Of a stretch of DNA of 64,000 nt, positions 59,457 to 64,000 are shown piece after piece. The notes beneath the pieces were generated by a model that made no database searches, was not told where the DNA came from, and worked only from the letters and a program-made list of their open reading frames with translations. Origin of the DNA: CAVTBT01 sp963733065 (lineage in GTDB: Bacteria; Actinomycetota; Thermoleophilia; Gaiellales; Gaiellaceae); NCBI GenBank assembly GCA_963733065.1, contig CAVTBT010000005.1, forward strand, positions 310,001-374,000, in the 5' to 3' direction. Each line of letters begins with the position of its first letter. Position 1 is the stretch's first letter. A program made the translations under genes and the position numbers.

Positions 59457-60617
59457 CTAGATGCTGAAGTTGACCGGGAACTCGACCGTGTTGTTGCCGG
59501 TGTTCGTCTCGCCCGGCACGGGCTTCACGTCGACGCGGAGGTTGACCTCCTCGCCGAACGGCAGCGTCGGGAAGTTCCGGAACGTCACGGTCTTCGTCTC
59601 GCCCGCGTCGATGATGTCGATCGTCTGCTTCTTCACGATCGACTCGGGTTGCTTCGGGATCGTCAACGTCACCTCGACACCGACCTCCTGCGCGTCGCCG
59701 GTGTCCGTGACGGAGACCTCGAACGCCAGGTCCGTCGATGCCTGGATCGTGGTCGGATCGGAACCCGCGGTCAGCTGCTTGCCGCTCGGGAGCACGCGGA
59801 CGCCCGCAATGCCAGTGCCGTGAAGGCCCGTGGGGGTGCCGCCGGTCGACGCGCCATGGATCCGCTGCCAGATCGGCGTCAGCTGCCGCTGCGTCGCGAA
59901 GTCGGCCGTCTGCACGAAGGCGGACGAGGGCACGTCGACGCCCGTGATGTCCTGCCGCTGGAGCTCCTGCACCGCCGGTGCCCGGAAGAGGTCCTCCCAC
60001 ACGACGTCGCTGGCCACGAACCGCTGCGCCTGCGTGGCGAGCTGGGCTCCCGCCTCGGCCGCGTCGTCCGAGCCGGCCGTCTGCTCGAAGACCTCGGCGA
60101 GCCCGCGCAGACCGCCGACGCGAAATGCGAGCGACTGCACGAGCGCATCGTGCGCGACGCGCGTCGCGCCGGGCGGATCGAGCTCCTGAGCGCTCTCGAC
60201 GCCGAGTTGCTGCCGCTGCACGAGGCCGGCGAGTCGCTGGTCGACGTCGGCCTGCTTGAGCCCGGGCGTCGTCAGCAGCTCCCGGAGGTCGCGGCCGATC
60301 GCCTCCGAGTCCTGGGCGACGCCCTCCACCTCGGTCATGTAGGCCTGGTAGGCGTCCCGCTCGCTGTCCTCCTGGCAGCCCTGCACCCAGAAGACGAGCA
60401 GTACCACGACGAGGATCGCCGCCGCGACGAGCCCGATCAGCCGCAGGAGCGGCGTGAACCCGGTCGGCGCACGCAGCGCCTTGCGATCCCTGGGGGGCCG
60501 GCCGCCGCCACCGCCGTCGCCCGTTCCAACCGGCGCGCGCTGCGTACGCTGCGATGCCTCCTGGGTCGCGGGCTCCTCGAAGAAGTCGAAATCGATGTCG
60601 TCGTCGCGTGTCGTCAC
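59457..60617 (-). CDS. Membrane-anchored protein with CARDB-like domain (386 aa)
   Basis: An acidic, disordered N-terminus (DDDIDFDFFEEP) with a Gly-rich linker leads to a single membrane helix at about 58-80 (LIGLVAAAILVVVLLVFWV). A helical external region follows, then a C-terminal Ig-like CARDB-type fold (LAFEVSVTDTGDAQEVGVEV, TVTFRNFPTLPFGEEVNL, NTGNNTVEFPV). Adhesive or scaffold role possible. Divergent from the kinase cluster. Confidence 0.75.
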   Translation of the reverse strand: MTTRDDDIDFDFFEEPATQEASQRTQRAPVGTGDGGGGGRPPRDRKALRAPTGFTPLLRLIGLVAAAILVVVLLVFWVQGCQEDSERDAYQAYMTEVEGVAQDSEAIGRDLRELLTTPGLKQADVDQRLAGLVQRQQLGVESAQELDPPGATRVAHDALVQSLAFRVGGLRGLAEVFEQTAGSDDAAEAGAQLATQAQRFVASDVVWEDLFRAPAVQELQRQDITGVDVPSSAFVQTADFATQRQLTPIWQRIHGASTGGTPTGLHGTGIAGVRVLPSGKQLTAGSDPTTIQASTDLAFEVSVTDTGDAQEVGVEVTLTIPKQPESIVKKQTIDIIDAGETKTVTFRNFPTLPFGEEVNLRVDVKPVPGETNTGNNTVEFPVNFSI

Positions 60618-60666
60618 GGCGATCTCCGGCCCTGCGAAGGTGCCACTCTAGCCACAGTCCCGGCCG

Positions 60667-62352
60667 GTGCGAGGTTGGACAAGGAGACCCGGGCGCTCCC
60701 GGCGAACGGTGCTGACGGTGTCCGCACCGGCCTTCGCCCTGCCCGAGCGCCCGCTCGTGCTCGACCGCTACCGCCCGCTGCGGCCGCTCGGCAGCGGCGG
60801 CTCGGGCTCGGTCTGGCTCGCCCGGGACGAGCACACGGGCATCGACGTCGCCCTGAAGATCGTGCCGAGGGAGGGGAAGGCGGCGATGCGCGCCGAGCGG
60901 GAGGCCGAGGCGGCGGCCCGGCTCCGCCACGAGCGCTGTCTCCGCGCCTATGCCTTCGGCGGCGACCACGGCCACGTCTACATCGCCTACGAGTACGTCG
61001 CCGGCTGCACCTTTCGCGAAGCGCTCCGCGCCGGGCGGCTCCGCGACCGGGACGCCGTCGAGGCCGCCGCGCAGGTCCTGGATGGGCTCGCGCATGCGCA
61101 CGCGCGCGGCATCGTGCACCGCGACGTCAAACCCTCGAACGTGCTCCTGGCCGACGGGCCGGACATCTCGGTGCGCCTGCTCGACTTCGGCCTCGCCCAG
61201 TTCGACGAGGCCGACACGCTCACTGCGATGGGGGACGTGCCCGGCACGCTCGCCTACATCTCGCCCGAGCGCCTGCTCGGCGGCGATGCGACCCCGGCCA
61301 GCGACATCTGGGGCGTCGGCGTCATGCTCTGGGAGGCGCTCGCGTCGGGCCACCCGTTCTGGGGTGTGCCGATCGGTCAGATGACGGCCGCGATCCAGGC
61401 TGGGGCGCCGCCGCTTCGCTCCCACCGCCCCGATCTGCCGGACCGCCTCGTGGCGACGATCGAGCGCTCGCTGCACCTCAACCCCGGCAAGCGCCCGTCG
61501 GCGTCACGCCTGGCTGCGGAGCTTCGCGAGGCGATCCGCGACCGCCGTCGCAGCAGCAGGCGGCCGCCGCGCGACCGGGTTGCCGCCGCGGCGCGGGAGC
61601 TGCCGGTCGAGCGCCTCGTGGGCGCGGGCGTCGCAGCCGTGGCGACGGCCGCGGGTGCGGCGGTCCTCCCCTTCTACCCGCCCGGGCTCATCCTCGGCCT
61701 CGGCCTGCTCGCCGGCGGCACGTCGCTCGTGGCGCCGCGGCTCGGCCTCGCCGTCGCGCTCTTCGCCCCGGTGCTGCCCCTCGGCAACCTCGCGCAGGGG
61801 GCCGCCGTGGCATACGCGGTCGTCGCCGCCGCGCTCCTCGTCGCGGGCTGGCGTGACCCGCGGGGCGGACTCGCGTTCGTCGCCGGGCCGGTGCTGGCCC
61901 CCCTTGGGCTGATTGCGCTCGTCCCGCTCGCGGTACAGCCGGTGCGCCGGGCCTGGCGGCGTGCCCTCCACGCCGCCCTCGCCGTGGGCGCGGCCGCCGT
62001 CGCGGCCGGTCTCCGCGGCGACGATCTGCCGCTCGGTGCAGGCGCGCCGGGAGACCTCGGGCTCGCCGGCTCCGAGAGCGCGGGCGCCGTCGTCCAGGCG
62101 CTCTGGCAGACGCTCGCCGACCGTCCCGGGTTGATCGTCGGCGCGGTCGCGCTGGCCGCCGCCGCAGCGGTGCTGCCCGCCGCCCGCGCCCGCGGCCCGT
62201 GGGGCCTTGCGGCACTCGGAGCGGCGCTGCTGACAGCGCTCCTGCTGGGCGCGCCGAACGCCGTTGCGCTCGGGATCGTTGCGGCCGTCTGGGCCATGGT
62301 CGTCGCCTGCGCCGCGCTGACCGTCAGAGCCGATCGCGGATCTAGCATCTAG
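60667..62352 (+). CDS. Ser/Thr protein kinase with multi-span membrane C-terminus
   Basis: 561 residues counted from GTG 60667; GTG 60709 or 60718 are equally possible starts. The kinase domain (about 35-300) has LGSGGSGSVWLA, Lys64, HRDVKPSN with Asp153, DFG at 173-175 and SPER. The last 250 residues form about eight hydrophobic segments (GLILGLGLLAGGTSLVAP, AAVAYAVVAAALLVAGW and others) instead of an outer sensor. First gene of a cluster with two FHA proteins and a PP2C phosphatase. Confidence 0.9.
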   Translation: MRGWTRRPGRSRRTVLTVSAPAFALPERPLVLDRYRPLRPLGSGGSGSVWLARDEHTGIDVALKIVPREGKAAMRAEREAEAAARLRHERCLRAYAFGGDHGHVYIAYEYVAGCTFREALRAGRLRDRDAVEAAAQVLDGLAHAHARGIVHRDVKPSNVLLADGPDISVRLLDFGLAQFDEADTLTAMGDVPGTLAYISPERLLGGDATPASDIWGVGVMLWEALASGHPFWGVPIGQMTAAIQAGAPPLRSHRPDLPDRLVATIERSLHLNPGKRPSASRLAAELREAIRDRRRSSRRPPRDRVAAAARELPVERLVGAGVAAVATAAGAAVLPFYPPGLILGLGLLAGGTSLVAPRLGLAVALFAPVLPLGNLAQGAAVAYAVVAAALLVAGWRDPRGGLAFVAGPVLAPLGLIALVPLAVQPVRRAWRRALHAALAVGAAAVAAGLRGDDLPLGAGAPGDLGLAGSESAGAVVQALWQTLADRPGLIVGAVALAAAAAVLPAARARGPWGLAALGAALLTALLLGAPNAVALGIVAAVWAMVVACAALTVRADRGSSI

Positions 62353-62378
62353 ACTCGATTGCGGGGAATGACCCGCCT

Positions 62379-63164
62379 GTGAGCGTGCTCAAGAGCATCG
62401 AGGCCAAGATCGAAGGGCTGTTCGAAGGGGTCTTCGGCCGCGCTTTCCGCACCCACGTCCAGCCCGTCGAGCTCGCGCGCAAGTGCGCGAAGGAGATGGA
62501 CGAGCACCGCACCGTCTCGGTGTCGCGCGTCTACGTGCCGAACGAGTACAGCATCTACCTGTCGCCCGCGGATCGCGAGCAGTTCGCGAGCTACGAGGGG
62601 TCGCTGGTCGGCGAGCTCCAGGAATACCTCGCCGAGCACGCCCGGCGCGAGGGCTACGCGCTGATCACGCCGGCCCGCGTCGTGATGCGCACCGACGACG
62701 ACCTCGCGATCGGCGAGTTCGGCATCGCCACGCGCACCGTCGAGCCGGAGGAGGGCGTCTTCGCGGCGCCCTCCGCCCCGCCGGCACCACCGCCCGTTCC
62801 CGCCGGCGCGACGATGATCTACAAGGCCCGCGCGCCGGTGGAGACCGAGGCCGTGTCTGCGGAGGAGCTCGGCGTGGAGCGCGAGGTGGTGACGCTCACG
62901 ATCGACGGCAAGCGGCGGACGGTCGCCGAGCGCAGCGTCGTGCTCGGCCGCTCGCGTGAATGCGAGCTGCGGATCGACGATCCGAACGTCTCCCGCCGCC
63001 ACGCCGAGGTGCGCCAGGAGGGCGCGACGTACTGGCTGGTCGACCTCGACTCGACGAACGGGACCGAGCTGAACGGGAAGCGCGTGTCCCGGGCCAAGCT
63101 CTCCGACGGCGACCGCATCACGGTGGGGAGCACCGAGGTCGTCTTCGGCCGGTCGTTGCCGTGA
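62379..63164 (+). CDS. FhaA-like protein (DUF3662 plus FHA)
   Basis: 261 residues from GTG 62379. Residues 1-115 are the DUF3662 domain (SIEAKIEGLFEGVFGRAF, PVELARKCAKEMDEHRT). A proline linker leads to a C-terminal FHA domain (VLGRSRECELRIDDPNVSRR, DLDSTNGTELNG) that binds phosphothreonine. In mycobacteria FhaA acts with the peptidoglycan flippase; the same link is inferred here. Confidence 0.92.
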   Translation: MSVLKSIEAKIEGLFEGVFGRAFRTHVQPVELARKCAKEMDEHRTVSVSRVYVPNEYSIYLSPADREQFASYEGSLVGELQEYLAEHARREGYALITPARVVMRTDDDLAIGEFGIATRTVEPEEGVFAAPSAPPAPPPVPAGATMIYKARAPVETEAVSAEELGVEREVVTLTIDGKRRTVAERSVVLGRSRECELRIDDPNVSRRHAEVRQEGATYWLVDLDSTNGTELNGKRVSRAKLSDGDRITVGSTEVVFGRSLP

Positions 63165-63240
63165 TGCGCGTCTCTGTGGCACAAACCGCGCGCTCGCGCG
63201 TTCCTCGGCCGTCGCTCGCCGACGCCGGCGAGGGGCGAGC

Positions 63241-63717
63241 GTGAGCGACATCGCCGTCGACGAGGCACTCCTCGTCCTCAAGATCGCCTTCCTGGTGCTG
63301 CTCTACCTCTTTATCTGGCGCATCGTGGCGAGCGCGAGCAAGGACGTGCGCACGCCGCAGGAGAGCATGATCATCTCGCCGAGCGATGCCGCCGCACTGC
63401 GGCGGGCGGCAGCCGTGCCCCGCGGCCGCCTCGTCGTCGTCGACAGCCCCGCGCTCCCCGCCGGCGACGTGCTCACCGTCGACTCGCTGCCGCTGACCTT
63501 CGGCCGCGGCGGTGACAACGCCGTCGCGCTCGACGGCGACGACTTCGCCTCGGCGCGCCATGCGCAGGTCGAGGCCCGGGGAGACGGCCTGTGGGTCGAG
63601 GACCTCGGATCGACCAACGGCACCTTCGTGAACGGCGCGCGCGTGACCACCGCGCGCAAGCTCCAACCCGGCGACCTGCTCCGGGTCGGGCAGACGGACA
63701 TGCGGGTGGACCAGTGA
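63241..63717 (+). CDS. FhaB-like FHA-domain protein
   Basis: 158 residues. One N-terminal membrane helix (LVLKIAFLVLLYLFIWRIV) and a C-terminal FHA domain (LTFGRGGDNAVALDGDDFAS, ARHAQVEARGDGLWVEDLGS). Typical partner of the PknA/PknB and PstP cell-envelope signalling system. Overlaps the phosphatase start as GTGA. Confidence 0.92.
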   Translation: MSDIAVDEALLVLKIAFLVLLYLFIWRIVASASKDVRTPQESMIISPSDAAALRRAAAVPRGRLVVVDSPALPAGDVLTVDSLPLTFGRGGDNAVALDGDDFASARHAQVEARGDGLWVEDLGSTNGTFVNGARVTTARKLQPGDLLRVGQTDMRVDQ

Positions 63718-64000
63718 GGCTCGGCAGGAACGCGAGCGCGAGCGACCCCGGGCGCCGGCGCCGGCGCAACGAGGACGCGTTCGTCGTGCGCCCGCCGCTG
63801 TTCGCCATCGCCGACGGCATGGGCGGCGCCCAGGCCGGCGAGGTGGCGTCGCGGCTCGCCGCGGCCGTGCTCAACGAGTCGCACGGCGACGGGGCGGGGG
63901 CGGAACGTGTAGCGGACCTCATCCGCGAGGCCAACCGCCGCGTCTTCCAGCGCTCGCACGAGGACGCCGCGACCCAGGGCATGGGCACGACGATGACCGT
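63714..64000 (+). CDS. pstP: PP2C-type Ser/Thr phosphatase (3' end beyond window)
   Basis: Only the first 95 or so codons are in the window, from GTG 63714. Motif 1 (RRRNEDAFVV, with the metal Asp), motif 2 (FAIADGMGGAQAGEVAS) and the GMGTTMT of motif 3 identify a PstP/Stp-type PP2C. It would reverse phosphorylation by the cluster kinase. Confidence 0.93.
   Translation, partial: MRLGRNASASDPGRRRRRNEDAFVVRPPLFAIADGMGGAQAGEVASRLAAAVLNESHGDGAGAERVADLIREANRRVFQRSHEDAATQGMGTTMT

Noticed and set aside
1..64000. tRNA, rRNA, prophage and transposase genes
   Set aside because: Looked for T-loop-like GGTTCGAATCC, integrase or transposase motifs and phage structural proteins; found none.

Overview
The window is chromosomal DNA from a very GC-rich actinobacterium. 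The gene set (GlgE, OpcA, a PdtaS/PdtaR-like pair, FhaA/FhaB/PP2C, caa3 oxidase, many GTG starts and GTGA stop/start overlaps, at least two likely leaderless promoters) fits Actinomycetota. The collagen-like and polymorphic-repeat secreted proteins suggest the class Thermoleophilia, but that is inference only. I see no rRNA, tRNA, CRISPR array, prophage, integrase or transposase.

Layout. 0-2.8 kb: divergent alpha-glucan genes (glgE, cut by the window edge, and malQ). 2.9-7.1 kb: caa3 oxidase genes ctaC-ctaD-ctaB plus a 39-residue membrane protein. 7.2-11.6 kb: a secreted repeat protein, a HisN-type phosphatase, a PadR regulator with a small coiled-coil partner, and a secreted zinc-protease-like protein. 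11.7-19.9 kb: a tight seven-gene pentose phosphate operon, transcribed in the order gluconokinase-tkt-rpiB-tal-gnd-zwf-opcA. 20-29.7 kb: accessory genes (collagen-like protein, ABC-F ATPase, thrombospondin-3-like protein, two membrane proteins), five of them broken by single surplus bases, mixed with intact signalling genes (ECF sigma factor, DUF4349 protein, PdtaR/PdtaS-like pair). 29.7-30.1 kb: repeat-rich convergent gap. 30-37 kb: glnA1, an MFS transporter, two double-GNAT proteins and an ABC-2 exporter. 37-45.8 kb: a glycogen-debranching-type enzyme, secreted proteins, a SARP regulator fused to Usp-like domains, and a Ser/Thr kinase. 46-49.8 kb: nitrogen assimilation operon glnA2-acetyltransferase-P-II-amt. 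49.8-57.3 kb: argR-argG-argH, divergent from hom-thrC-thrB-sulfurtransferase across one strong palindrome. 57.3-64 kb: small conserved genes, an HNH protein and a kinase-fhaA-fhaB-pstP signalling cluster cut by the right edge.

How the genes work together. The carbon genes make and break alpha-glucans and supply NADPH and pentoses. The nitrogen genes give two glutamine synthetases, ammonium import and a P-II sensor. Both glnA genes have an intrinsic terminator in a leader that lies between divergent genes, so premature termination (attenuation) is the simplest reading. The glnA2 leader also contains a structured element of about 100 bp that recurs as an orphan copy near 40 kb; this is the best candidate for something undescribed. 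I do not see a complete novel defence or biosynthetic system.
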